The notes below the pieces were generated by a model that had not been told where the DNA came from, did no database searches, and worked only from the letters and a program-made list of their open reading frames with translations. Of a DNA stretch of 55,676 bases, positions 6,687 to 13,006 are shown one piece after another. How positions within the stretch are numbered: position 1 is the stretch's first letter; every line of letters begins with the position of its first letter. The translations under genes were made by a program, and so were the position numbers. The stretch comes from a virus. Location of the stretch: IMG/VR virus record IMGVR_UViG_3300046533_000339, positions 1 through 55,676 of that record; one strand, 5' to 3'.

Positions 6687-7214
6687 ATGCCGACGCTCAC
6701 GAGCTTCGGGGGTCTGGCTGACGGCACCAATCTCGCGCTTCGGCCGAGACCGGACGGCAACGTCGAGAAGTGGACGTTCTCCGAGGGCAAGCTGCACAAG
6801 GGGCCGCACCATCTGGACCTCAAGTTCTTCCAGGCCATGCTGGCCGAGGGGCTGATCTGGCCTGGTGACTTCTCCCCGCCTGTGGCAGGGGAGTGGTTCG
6901 AGTACGGGTCGTACCTGTATCTGACGCTGGCGAGTCAGGACACCGACAGGCAGACCAGGGCAGCCCAGTTCTACCGGGGCACCTACCGGCAACAGTCAAC
7001 GCTCACCGATCTGGCCGACACCGGGCACCGGGTGCCGGAACCGGAGTGGGCGAGCCCGAACCTGCTGGCGATGGCTCAACGAATCGACACCTTGCAGCAG
7101 GAAGCCATCCGTCTACGGGAGGAAACCATGAGGACACGCAACATCCGGACCTATGTCCGACGAGCCAAGGAGAACCTGGACTACCTGTCCACGATGCTCG
7201 GGCCTGAGTCGTGA
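6687..7214 (+). CDS. Early protein with C-terminal helices (175 aa)
   Basis: The start ATG 6687 lies one base after the previous stop. The N-terminal part is beta-rich (FEYGSYLYLTLAS), the C-terminal 60 residues are helical and basic, ending NIRTYVRRAKENLDYLSTM, which echoes the helix seen in the two preceding proteins. Function unknown. Its stop overlaps the next GTG. Confidence 0.75.
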   Translation: MPTLTSFGGLADGTNLALRPRPDGNVEKWTFSEGKLHKGPHHLDLKFFQAMLAEGLIWPGDFSPPVAGEWFEYGSYLYLTLASQDTDRQTRAAQFYRGTYRQQSTLTDLADTGHRVPEPEWASPNLLAMAQRIDTLQQEAIRLREETMRTRNIRTYVRRAKENLDYLSTMLGPES

Positions 7215-7579
7215 GCGCGGCACGTAGGCCGCGCACCTTGCGGGCTGTCAATGAACGGCAGGCGAGTGCGCGTGCCTTGATGCTGGCGTGCAAGGCCAGC
7301 ACCTGCCAGTGGGATCTGCTCGGCGCGGTCATCTATCTCGGGCAGGACCGGACGGGTCGGACGATCTGGGTGCACTCGATCCGGTGTGTCCGGTGCGGGT
7401 CGGTGCGGCGGGCGCACTACCCACCGCGCAGGACGAGGACGACTGACCGGATCGGGGGCTACAAGTACCAGCGGCCGCCAGGGTGGGAGGACATCCACGT
7501 GTACTGGGGTGACGCGCTGCAAACCCTGGTCGATGAGGGTCTGCTGGAGGTCAGCGACCAGCCTCTGCCGGAGGAGTGA
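7211..7579 (+). CDS. Zinc-ribbon-containing basic protein (122 aa)
   Basis: GTG 7211 overlaps the upstream stop (GTGA). CVRCGS around residues 59-64 and C27/C32 could make a metal site; the stretch RRAHYPPRRTRTTDR is strongly basic. A role at DNA or RNA is plausible but unproven. Last gene before the double hairpin region. Confidence 0.75.
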   Translation: MSAARRPRTLRAVNERQASARALMLACKASTCQWDLLGAVIYLGQDRTGRTIWVHSIRCVRCGSVRRAHYPPRRTRTTDRIGGYKYQRPPGWEDIHVYWGDALQTLVDEGLLEVSDQPLPEE

Positions 7580-7584
7580 GGTTT

Positions 7585-7617
7585 CCCTTGGTCCTGTCCG
7601 GGGTTCAGGACCAAGGG
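7585..7617 (+). terminator. 12-bp hairpin terminator
   Basis: CCCTTGGTCCTG (7585-7596) pairs with CAGGACCAAGGG (7606-7617), nine-base loop, followed by GATTGTCTTCC. It lies immediately after the stop at 7579. Confidence 0.8.
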
Positions 7618-7727
7618 GATTGTCTTCCTGCCTTACCCAATTTCCCTAGGTGATCCCGCCTATGGGTTGGGCAGGGGGTACTCCGGGTCCCGTCCGGCGT
7701 GGAAAACCGGACACTCACCCGGGGGCA

Positions 7728-7771
7728 GGACCGGACCGGGCCGACCGTGGTGGTGGGGCTCGGTCCGGTCC
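7728..7771 (+). other. Second long hairpin in the 7580-7877 gap
   Basis: Bases 7728-7742 pair with 7757-7771 (15 positions, one G-T pair, core GGACCGGACCG). A six-base stem GTCCGG/CCGGAC lies just upstream. The 298-base gap holds the 7585 terminator, these hairpins, a promoter and a palindrome; I see no gene in it. Confidence 0.55.
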
Positions 7772-7808
7772 GGGGGATCACTCAATGAACGGGGGTCACA
7801 TAGACACA

Positions 7809-7837
7809 TAGACACAGTCGGTTAACTCAAGTAAAGT
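7809..7837 (+). promoter_or_regulatory. Candidate promoter for the 7878 gene
   Basis: TAGACA (7809-7814) and TAAAGT (7832-7837) are 17 bases apart. Palindrome copy 8 fills the spacer and overlaps the -10 box, so a protein bound there would block the promoter. Confidence 0.5.
7822..7835. promoter_or_regulatory. Dispersed palindrome copy 8 (TTAACTCAAGTAAA)
   Basis: Copy overlapping the candidate -10 box of the 7809 promoter, 42 bases before ATG 7878. Confidence 0.7.
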
Positions 7838-7850
7838 ATTCACAAGTAAC

Positions 7851-7860
7851 AGCAACCAAC
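7851..7860 (+). repeat. Start-associated motif AGCAACCAAC
   Basis: Exact copy, 17 bases ahead of ATG 7878, followed by ATCAAGGAG as at several other copies. Confidence 0.65.
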
Positions 7861-7877
7861 ATCAAGGAGTTTCAACC

Positions 7878-8240
7878 ATGAGCACCACCATCCAGGACAC
7901 CGTCGCCAACGCTCTCAACGAGCGCGGCATGTCCAGCTACGTCCAGTCCGCACGGCCGGTCGTCGACCTGCTGAAGGCGCGGGAGCGGGACCTCGCCGAG
8001 GCCCTGCTCAGCTACGCCACCGATCTCGGTGCGGACTCCGACGAGGTCCGGGCCGAACTGAGCAAGCTCGGCATGGAGGTTCCGGACGCCGAGCCCGAGG
8101 ACGACGAGGACGACGACGACGAGTGGACCGACGAGCGGATCAACGCTGAGTACAAGTCGATCAAGGACATGCTCGACTCGCTCCGCTCCGACGTCGAAGC
8201 ACTGAAGACCGCCGCCCGACGGAACGGGATCACGGTCTGA
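7878..8240 (+). CDS. Acidic helical protein (120 aa)
   Basis: ATG 7878 after CAAGGAGTTTCAACC. Two helical regions flank a very acidic linker (PEDDEDDDDEW, about residues 72-82); the C-terminal helix carries repeated lysine/aspartate heptads suggestive of a coiled coil. Its own promoter and palindrome and the structured RNA right after it suggest independent control. A DNA mimic or protein-bridging role is conceivable from the charge, but nothing identifies it. Confidence 0.75.
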   Translation: MSTTIQDTVANALNERGMSSYVQSARPVVDLLKARERDLAEALLSYATDLGADSDEVRAELSKLGMEVPDAEPEDDEDDDDEWTDERINAEYKSIKDMLDSLRSDVEALKTAARRNGITV

Positions 8241-8242
8241 TC

Positions 8243-8342
8243 GTGAGCCGAGGGTGTCGGTTCGATCCGAGGAGTCCCGGGACTCCCCCGCAGCGATGAG
8301 CGCGGCACTTCAACGACCGAGGGCAATGGTGCCTCGGCTCAC
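8243..8342 (+). ncRNA. Candidate structured RNA closed by an 11-bp stem
   Basis: GTGAGCCGAGG (8243-8253) and CCTCGGCTCAC (8332-8342) are perfect complements 78 bases apart. Inside lies the perfect palindrome GGAGTCCCGGGACTCC (8271-8286), a small stem TCGG/CCGA (8257-8260/8267-8270), and GGCAC/GTGCC (8304-8308/8329-8333), which competes with the outer stem. No open frame fits. It may be a small RNA, a regulatory 3' end, or part of a composite terminator. Confidence 0.45.
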
Positions 8343-8351
8343 CCGTAAGCC

Positions 8352-8388
8352 CAGGCTGGCCGTCATAGCGCATCAGGCGGCCAGCCTG
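8352..8388 (+). terminator. 11-bp hairpin
   Basis: CAGGCTGGCCG (8352-8362) pairs perfectly with CGGCCAGCCTG (8378-8388), 15-base loop, followed by CTTGACC. It lies between two other large hairpins. Confidence 0.65.
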
Positions 8389-8396
8389 CTTGACCG

Positions 8397-8440
8397 GTGA
8401 CCGGGCCGGAGGCTGACGACGCTCCCTCCGGTCCGGTCAC
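8397..8440 (+). terminator. 16-bp hairpin
   Basis: Bases 8397-8412 pair with 8425-8440 over 16 positions with a single G-T pair and a 12-base loop. It is among the longest stems in the window and ends 36 bases before the next gene. Confidence 0.65.
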
Positions 8441-8476
8441 CACCACCCCCACCACCAACAGGAAAGGAATCAGCCA

Positions 8477-8767
8477 GTGGCTGACGATATGCGCTGGGAA
8501 TCTCCCCCGGTACCCGAGCACGGTCTTGACTGGGCCAGAGTCGCCGGGAATCTACGAGCCCATCCCGGCGAGTGGCTCCGCCTCGGCGACGGCATCTCGG
8601 TCTCCGTCATCAACGCCGTCCGACAGGCCAGCATCAGAGCCTTGCAACCCATCCACATCAACGGTCGGCCGGGCTTCGGCTACGAGGTGAAGACCAGGAA
8701 CAACGACCGGCTACTCGGCACGGCAACCCTGTACATGCGATACGTCCAGCAGGAAGGGGAGAGCTGA
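8477..8767 (+). CDS. Protein of unknown function before SSB (96 aa)
   Basis: GTG 8477 follows AGGAAAGGAATCAGCCA. The protein is compact and mixed alpha/beta with two tryptophans; WARVAGNLRAHPGEWLRLGDGISVS suggests a small fold with a turn-rich face. It overlaps the SSB gene (TGATG), so it is likely co-translated with it and may act in replication. Confidence 0.75.
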   Translation: MADDMRWESPPVPEHGLDWARVAGNLRAHPGEWLRLGDGISVSVINAVRQASIRALQPIHINGRPGFGYEVKTRNNDRLLGTATLYMRYVQQEGES

Positions 8768-9201
8768 TGCTTCCCCGTATCACGGTCGAGGCCAGGGTGG
8801 CAGCCGAGCCGGAGCTTCGGTTCTCCCAGACCGGGACGGCGATCCTGCGGCTGCGGGTCGTGTCGTCGGACCGGAAGAAGAATGATGCGACCGGCGAGTG
8901 GGAGGACTCAGACACGTTGTGGCTGGACGTGACGGCGTTCAACAAGCTCGCCGAGAACTGTGCCGAGTCGATCACCAAGGGGGATCTGGTCCTGATCCAG
9001 GGCAAGCTCCGGACCGAGGAGTGGACCGACCGGGAGTCCGGCGACAAGCGGTCCAAGATCGCCATGATCGCCGACGTGATCGCGGCCAGCCTGGTGTTCC
9101 GGGTGATCCCGCACGGCACTCAGTCCAGGGTGGCGGACCGGCCAGCACACCGCCAGCCGGATCCGTATGCCTACGCCGACGACAGCCAGCCGCCGTTCTG
9201 A
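8767..9201 (+). CDS. ssb: Single-stranded DNA-binding protein
   Basis: A 144-residue SSB that coats single-stranded DNA in replication and repair. Residues 1-105 follow the OB-fold pattern of bacterial SSBs (RITVEARVAAEPELRFSQTGTAILRLRVV, then WLDVTAFNKLAEN and KGDLVLIQGKLRTEEWTD). The linker is proline-rich and the end is DDSQPPF, the acidic tip that docks SSB partner proteins. Start ATG 8767 overlaps the previous stop. The short linker is normal for phage SSBs. Confidence 0.95.
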   Translation: MLPRITVEARVAAEPELRFSQTGTAILRLRVVSSDRKKNDATGEWEDSDTLWLDVTAFNKLAENCAESITKGDLVLIQGKLRTEEWTDRESGDKRSKIAMIADVIAASLVFRVIPHGTQSRVADRPAHRQPDPYAYADDSQPPF

Positions 9202-9235
9202 GGTCACCTTTCACGTGTTAGGTAGCCCGCTGCCG

Positions 9236-9265
9236 GTGGTTCAGCCCTGCCCTGGGCGGAACCAC
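9236..9265 (+). terminator. Hairpin after ssb
   Basis: GTGGTTC (9236-9242) pairs with GAACCAC (9259-9265), with an inner stem GCCC/GGGC (9244-9247/9254-9257). It lies 34 bases after the ssb stop. Confidence 0.6.
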
Positions 9266-9300
9266 TGGTGGTGGGTATCGTCGCCTCAGATCTGCTCAAC

Positions 9301-9314
9301 TTAACCCAAGTTAA
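9301..9314. promoter_or_regulatory. Dispersed palindrome copy 9 (TTAACCCAAGTTAA)
   Basis: Copy 22 bases before ATG 9337, in the gap after the ssb hairpin. Confidence 0.75.
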
Positions 9315-9336
9315 ATCAACAACGGAAGGATCGCGC

Positions 9337-9624
9337 ATGGCGAAGAAGCTGGACCTCACCCCCGAGGAGAGGGCCGCCCGAGACAAAGCCTTCAACGCCG
9401 CCCGGGGTGCGGCGGACAAGACGTTGCGGGATGCCCACGTCGATGAGTGGAACGGCTACTACCAAACCGAGCTGCGGGAACGCGGCTACACCTGGGAGCC
9501 GAAACCCAACCCGGAGGCAGCAGCACTGGACCAGATCACCGAGCTGCTGAGGACCTACCCGGAGCTGGCCGAGAAGCTGGCGGACCAGCTGATCCAGAGC
9601 ACCGAAGCACAACCCGTTCACTGA
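9337..9624 (+). CDS. Charged helical protein (95 aa)
   Basis: ATG 9337 follows CGGAAGGATCGCGC. The chain is almost entirely helical and highly charged (LTPEERAARDKAFNAARGAAD; ITELLRTYPELAEKLADQL). No cysteine, no membrane segment. It is a single-gene unit between the palindrome at 9301 and the hairpin at 9633. Function unknown. Confidence 0.75.
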   Translation: MAKKLDLTPEERAARDKAFNAARGAADKTLRDAHVDEWNGYYQTELRERGYTWEPKPNPEAAALDQITELLRTYPELAEKLADQLIQSTEAQPVH

Positions 9625-9632
9625 CGCAGGAA

Positions 9633-9665
9633 CCAGCCCGGCCGGACACGTTCCGGCCGGGCTGG
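9633..9665 (+). terminator. 13-bp hairpin terminator
   Basis: CCAGCCCGGCCGG (9633-9645) pairs perfectly with CCGGCCGGGCTGG (9653-9665) around ACACGTT, eight bases after the stop at 9624. Confidence 0.8.
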
Positions 9666-9684
9666 CGCACGACCGGGGTAGTTA

Positions 9685-9694
9685 AGCAACCAAC
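9685..9694 (+). repeat. Start-associated motif AGCAACCAAC
   Basis: Exact copy, 19 bases before GTG 9714. GTTAAGC just before it resembles a half palindrome. Confidence 0.65.
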
Positions 9695-9713
9695 CAACAG
9701 GGAAGGTGGAGTC

Positions 9714-9842
9714 GTGAACCACTGGGAAGAGGTGGCGCGTGACGTCATGACCATGCTGTCGCGCCGAGATATCAGTCCCGATCTGGCTGAGCGGTGGCTT
9801 CGCTACCTGGTCGACTATGCCGAGATGGGCGGCTGGGGGTGA
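9714..9842 (+). CDS. Small helical protein (42 aa)
   Basis: GTG 9714 follows GGGAAGGTGGAGTC. The product is helical with tryptophans (NHWEEVARDVMTML; LAERWLRYLVDYAEMGGWG). It overlaps the next gene by TGATG. Function unknown. Confidence 0.6.
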   Translation: MNHWEEVARDVMTMLSRRDISPDLAERWLRYLVDYAEMGGWG

Positions 9843-9997
9843 TGGTCACCGGCTACGAGGTCGGGATGTTCAACGACATCAGACGGATCGCGGAAGCCCT
9901 GGAGAAGATCGCGGACAGGCTGGACGTGATCGTCTCCAAGCTGGATCAGGTCAAGCCGGAGCAAGGTGGCGAGGCAACCAACGAAGGAAGGAACTGA
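9842..9997 (+). CDS. Small coiled-coil protein (51 aa)
   Basis: ATG 9842. Residues 9-38 form one amphipathic helix (FNDIRRIAEALEKIADRLDVIVSKLDQV) with leucine/isoleucine heptads, so it probably self-associates or pairs with a partner. The tail is polar. Function unknown. Confidence 0.6.
   Translation: MVTGYEVGMFNDIRRIAEALEKIADRLDVIVSKLDQVKPEQGGEATNEGRN
9973..9982 (+). repeat. Start-associated motif GGCAACCAAC
   Basis: One-mismatch copy lying inside the end of the 9842-9997 gene, 16 bases ahead of GTG 9999. Confidence 0.55.
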
Positions 9998-9998
9998 A

Positions 9999-10436
9999 GT
10001 GGTCAACATCGAGGAGACCAGGCTCGCGCTGAAGCGGGTCGAGGAAGCGGCGCAGGTGAGGATCCCGGTCATCGACTACGACGAGGTCCGGGAGGCCGTC
10101 TTCCTGGACGCGCGCCCGCCGGAGCTGGGCTGGGATCAGACGGGGTGGGTCAAGATCGGTCTCGTCCCGGAAGGTGTCTGCCTCACGGCCGGGTGTCTGG
10201 CCGGGCATGTCGCGATCGCGGACGGCTACACCGAGCCGGTGATGGACAGGTTCGACGCTGTGGTGGCGCTGCGGAATCCACAGACCGGGGACACACTGTG
10301 CTTCGCCGGGCCGGGGTCGGTGGGCTGGTATGCGCAGCACAAGCTGGGCCTGTCCGAAGATCAGGCCGACTGGTTGTTCCACGAGGACAACGACCTGGAC
10401 GACATGCGCCTGATCGTGGAGGACCTGTGCCGTTGA
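9999..10436 (+). CDS. Protein of unknown function (145 aa)
   Basis: GTG 9999 follows GGAAGGAACTGAA. The helical N terminus leads to a conserved-looking core with CLTAGCLAGHVAIADGY near residues 62-79 (two cysteines and a histidine) and an acidic end (HEDNDLDDMRLIVEDL). Proteins with a similar core are frequent in actinophages, but their role is unknown to me. Ends before the strong hairpin at 10461. Confidence 0.75.
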   Translation: MVNIEETRLALKRVEEAAQVRIPVIDYDEVREAVFLDARPPELGWDQTGWVKIGLVPEGVCLTAGCLAGHVAIADGYTEPVMDRFDAVVALRNPQTGDTLCFAGPGSVGWYAQHKLGLSEDQADWLFHEDNDLDDMRLIVEDLCR

Positions 10437-10460
10437 GCGACAATTGAACAGGTGAGATGT

Positions 10461-10494
10461 CGAGAGCCCGGTCCTGTGAGGGACCGGGCTCTCG
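10461..10494 (+). terminator. 14-bp hairpin terminator
   Basis: CGAGAGCCCGGTCC (10461-10474) pairs perfectly with GGACCGGGCTCTCG (10481-10494), six-base loop, 24 bases after the stop at 10436. Confidence 0.85.
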
Positions 10495-10499
10495 TCAGC

Positions 10500-10509
10500 A
10501 GCAACCAAC
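10500..10509 (+). repeat. AGCAACCAAC motif, distant from a start
   Basis: Exact copy 111 bases before ATG 10621, directly after the 10461 hairpin. It is the one copy not close to a start codon; I found no small gene behind it. Confidence 0.5.
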
Positions 10510-10620
10510 TACTGGCAACACCCCGACGGAACAACCGTGAACCACGAGGGGCCTACCGAATAGGCAGTCCACCTCGACCGTGTTGATCCACGATCCCATC
10601 CAGAAAGGTCTCGCAGAACA

Positions 10621-10911
10621 ATGGTAGAACACGACGACGTCAACGATCATCTCGAAGTTCCGCGACACATCTTCAAGTCGAACCTGGCGCATCACGAGTT
10701 CCACGTCCTCCTCGTCGTGGCCTCGCTCATGGACGCGGAGAACCGGTGGCGCTTCGACTTCGACTTGCTCGTGAAGAAAGCCCGTTACGCCAGCGTCGAG
10801 GAGGTGTGCTCGGCGATCACCATGCTGATGAACTACGGCTACCTCGTGGAGTACGGCAGCTTCGGGCTGTCGATGGGACCGACTTGGTTCGGTGAAGTCC
10901 CGGAAGCCTGA
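10621..10911 (+). CDS. Winged-helix-like small protein (96 aa)
   Basis: ATG 10621 follows AGAAAGGTCTCGCAGAACA. After a short N-terminal tail, residues about 15-80 show the spacing of a winged helix: helix (LAHHEFHVLLVVASLM), helix (FDLLVKKARYASVEEVCSAITMLMNYGYLVEY). This pattern is used by replication-initiation and regulatory proteins. It stands alone ahead of the 400-base gap before the primase gene. DNA binding is inferred from pattern only. Confidence 0.7.
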   Translation: MVEHDDVNDHLEVPRHIFKSNLAHHEFHVLLVVASLMDAENRWRFDFDLLVKKARYASVEEVCSAITMLMNYGYLVEYGSFGLSMGPTWFGEVPEA

Positions 10912-11220
10912 GGGGTCCACGTTGCCTGTGGTCTTCATGCTGGTCATCACGCCCGACAGTGTTCCGACTACTGAGCCTTGCCCACTCGCGCCTCAGCTAG
11001 GACCGAGTAGGTGATCGGATGGAGCGGGCTGGGAATCCCCAGCAAGCAGGTGGCGAACTCGATCCCGGCAACCGTAAGATGAAGTCGCTGGACCCGTTGG
11101 TTAGTCCGGGTCTTCAGCCAGAACCCCGGCGGTTGCCACCGTGCGGGGTTCAACAATTCCTAGCACCGTACCACTGCATCCCTGGTGCCGTGCAACACCC
11201 CCTATCCAGACTGGAAAGGA
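10912..11220. other. Gene-poor stretch with a strong hairpin
   Basis: No convincing plus-strand gene. A 62-residue minus frame (10968-11156, TTG start) has fair codon use but no ribosome site. GAACCCCG (11121-11128) pairs with CGGGGTTC (11144-11151), with CGGT/ACCG inside. GC content and codon texture differ from the neighbours. It could be a control region, an origin or a decayed gene. Confidence 0.5.
11121..11151. terminator. Hairpin in the 10912-11312 gap
   Basis: Eight-base stem GAACCCCG/CGGGGTTC with a four-base inner stem; usable on either strand. It may end transcription from the 10621 gene. Confidence 0.45.
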
Positions 11221-11229
11221 TGAGATAAT
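11221..11229 (+). promoter_or_regulatory. Candidate extended -10 promoter for the primase gene
   Basis: TGAGATAAT fits an extended -10 element (TGn followed by GATAAT, one change from TATAAT) in an AT-richer spot. No good -35 box lies 16-18 bases upstream. Transcription would begin near 11236, at the foot of the structured leader. Confidence 0.4.
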
Positions 11230-11233
11230 CTGA

Positions 11234-11286
11234 GGAGTGATCCCGCTCTGGCGAGTCGTGTCGCGGAGGAGCAGGATCAGGACTCC
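11234..11286 (+). promoter_or_regulatory. Structured leader before the primase gene
   Basis: GGAGT/ACTCC (11234-11238/11282-11286), GATCC/GGATC (11239-11243/11274-11278), GCTC/GAGC (11245-11248/11269-11272) and GCGA/TCGC (11251-11254/11261-11264) nest into one long stem with a bulge and a mismatch. It ends just before the AGCAACCAAC motif and the ribosome site. Confidence 0.5.
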
Positions 11287-11289
11287 ACC

Positions 11290-11299
11290 AGCAACCAAC
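11290..11299 (+). repeat. Start-associated motif AGCAACCAAC
   Basis: Exact copy 13 bases before ATG 11313; CAGGAGCAGCC follows it as the ribosome site. Confidence 0.65.
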
Positions 11300-11312
11300 C
11301 CCAGGAGCAGCC

Positions 11313-12860
11313 ATGTCCTCAGCCACCCTCGACCGCGTGCTGGACAAGTTCGACCACAAGCACCGGGCAGGGGGTGGCTGGATCGTGTCGTGTCCGGTCC
11401 TCACCCACGGCAAAGGCAACGGCGACCGCAACCCCAGCCTGTCAGTCGGCGAACACGACGGCCGGATCCTGCTCAACTGCCAGACCGGCTGCCACATCCA
11501 GGACATCATGATCGCCCTCGACCTCGACTGGCCCGACCTGTTCGACGAACCCCTCGGCAAAGACACCAAGGTCGCCGAATGGATCTACCAGGCCAGAGAC
11601 GGCTCGCCGTACATGGTGGTCGAACGGTGGCAGGGCGCGGACGGCAAAAAGAAGTTCAAGCAACACACACCGGAATCAGCCACCCTGCCGACCAACTTCA
11701 TGCCAGCCCTCTTCGCGCTCCCGAAAGTCCTGGCCGCAGCAGCCGCAGGACAGGAGGTCTACATCGTCGAAGGCGAGAAAGCCTGCGCAGCCGGAGAGAG
11801 GCTCGGCCTCGTCACGACCACCGGCCCCGGCGGGGCAGGGAAGTGGCGGGACTACTACGGGGCCTGGCTGGAAGGGTGCTGCCGGGTCACCATCGTCACC
11901 GACAACGACGAGGTCGGGATGCACCACGCCGCCGGAGTAGCAGCATCCCTTCGCGGCCGGAAGATCCCCGTCCGGACCGTGAAGGTGGCGACCACCGGGG
12001 GCAAGGACGATCTCTACGACCACGTGCTCGCCGGGTACGGAGTCGAGGATCTGGTGCCGGTGAAGCTCAACCAGTACCGGCCACTCGGGATCAGCAGCGC
12101 TGACCTCGACCGGGCCGACTACCCGGCCGTGCAGTACGTGATCCCCGGGCTGATGCCGCTCGGGCTGACCTTGCTCGGCGGTGCACCGAAGACCGGCAAG
12201 AGCTTCACCGCACTCGACATCGCACTGGCCGTGGCCGGGGGCGGGGAGGCACTGCACAACCAGCGCTGCCCGCAAGGGTCGGTGCTGTACCTGAGCCTGG
12301 ACTCGGACTCGGAGTGGCGCTTGCAGCTGCGCCAGCGGCACCTGTGCAGGCAGTACGGCATCCGGCCACCACGCGGCATCGAGTACCACGTCGACTTCCC
12401 GGTCGGTGACTTCGCCATCCAGGCGATCACCGAATGGTGCGGCGACGAACGGGAGGAAGGGCGACGTCCACGGCTGGTGGTGGTGGACACCATTGCCAGA
12501 GCCGAGCCCAACCTGGAAGGTGGGGAACGGGCCAACGCCTACCTGTCCTCGACCTCGAACATGGCGCGCTGGGCGAAGCTGGCCGAGGAGCAGGAACTGG
12601 GCATCCTGGCCCTGCACCACACCCGCAAGCAGGGCGACGAAGGCGACTGGCTGAACGCCTTCATTGGTTCGCGGGGGCTGACCGGGGCAGCGACGAACCT
12701 GTTGATGATCGACGCGAAGCGGGGCACGAACCGGGCCACGCTGCACGCCAGCTCTCGTGACACCGGGGAGTTGGAGCTGGAGATGGAGCGGGAGTCGTGG
12801 TCGTGGTGTCTGTTGGATCGGCTGCCGTCGGTCGGTCCGGAGCTACGGGCGGTGCACTGA
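11313..12860 (+). CDS. Primase-helicase
   Basis: A 515-residue replication enzyme combining primase and helicase parts. C27, H32, C56 and C60 fit a CHC2-type zinc site; IVEGEK (151-156) and TDNDEVG (196-202) are the two acidic TOPRIM motifs; GGAPKTGKS (289-297) is the Walker A loop and LVVVDT (388-393) Walker B of a RecA-fold ATPase in the RepA/DnaB-like group. The order zinc site, TOPRIM, ATPase matches short phage primase-helicases. Start ATG 11313 with AGGAGCAGCC upstream. Promoter cassette B starts at its stop codon. Confidence 0.93.
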   Translation: MSSATLDRVLDKFDHKHRAGGGWIVSCPVLTHGKGNGDRNPSLSVGEHDGRILLNCQTGCHIQDIMIALDLDWPDLFDEPLGKDTKVAEWIYQARDGSPYMVVERWQGADGKKKFKQHTPESATLPTNFMPALFALPKVLAAAAAGQEVYIVEGEKACAAGERLGLVTTTGPGGAGKWRDYYGAWLEGCCRVTIVTDNDEVGMHHAAGVAASLRGRKIPVRTVKVATTGGKDDLYDHVLAGYGVEDLVPVKLNQYRPLGISSADLDRADYPAVQYVIPGLMPLGLTLLGGAPKTGKSFTALDIALAVAGGGEALHNQRCPQGSVLYLSLDSDSEWRLQLRQRHLCRQYGIRPPRGIEYHVDFPVGDFAIQAITEWCGDEREEGRRPRLVVVDTIARAEPNLEGGERANAYLSSTSNMARWAKLAEEQELGILALHHTRKQGDEGDWLNAFIGSRGLTGAATNLLMIDAKRGTNRATLHASSRDTGELELEMERESWSWCLLDRLPSVGPELRAVH

Positions 12861-12867
12861 ATATAAA

Positions 12868-12896
12868 TTGACATAAGAAGTAATTACTGATAGAAT
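12868..12896 (+). promoter_or_regulatory. Sigma70-like promoter P3
   Basis: TTGACA (12868-12873), 17-base spacer, TAGAAT (12891-12896) in an AT-rich island. Confidence 0.85.
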
Positions 12897-12928
12897 AGTA
12901 GTATCTGGTTGAGATGGGTTGACATCGG

Positions 12929-12942
12929 TTAACCCAGGTTAA
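12929..12942. promoter_or_regulatory. Dispersed palindrome copy 10 (TTAACCCAGGTTAA)
   Basis: Copy in the leader of the P3 transcript, 33 bases after the -10 box, identical to copy 6. Confidence 0.8.
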
Positions 12943-13006
12943 GCAGCTCGACCTCCCGGCTGGAGGCCCGAGAGGTCGAGAAGAACAGGCGATGTAGCGC
13001 CCGTCC

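Larger units (their letters stand above)
12861..12980 (+). promoter_or_regulatory. Promoter-leader cassette B
   Basis: It begins at the stop codon of the primase gene and repeats cassette A (4428-4565): AATATAAATTGACATAA, TAGAATAGT, GGTTGAG, TTAACCCAGGTTAA, CAGCTC, AGGCCCGAG. CTCGACCTC (12947-12955) and GAGGTCGAG (12972-12980) form a 9-bp hairpin in the place where cassette A has its nested hairpin. It should drive the two putative DNA-binding proteins that follow. Confidence 0.75.

Noticed and set aside
11030-11160. tRNA-like pieces (GGTTCAA, CTGGG/CCCAG stem) in the 10912-11312 gap
   Set aside because: Arms cannot be assembled into a cloverleaf on either strand: the T-stem lacks its partner and the acceptor ends do not pair. 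No tRNA was found elsewhere either.
11019-11228. Plus-strand frame of 69 codons in the gap before the primase gene
   Set aside because: No ribosome site, poor third-position GC, and it would overlap the candidate -10 element. The minus frame at 10968-11156 is slightly better but also unsupported.
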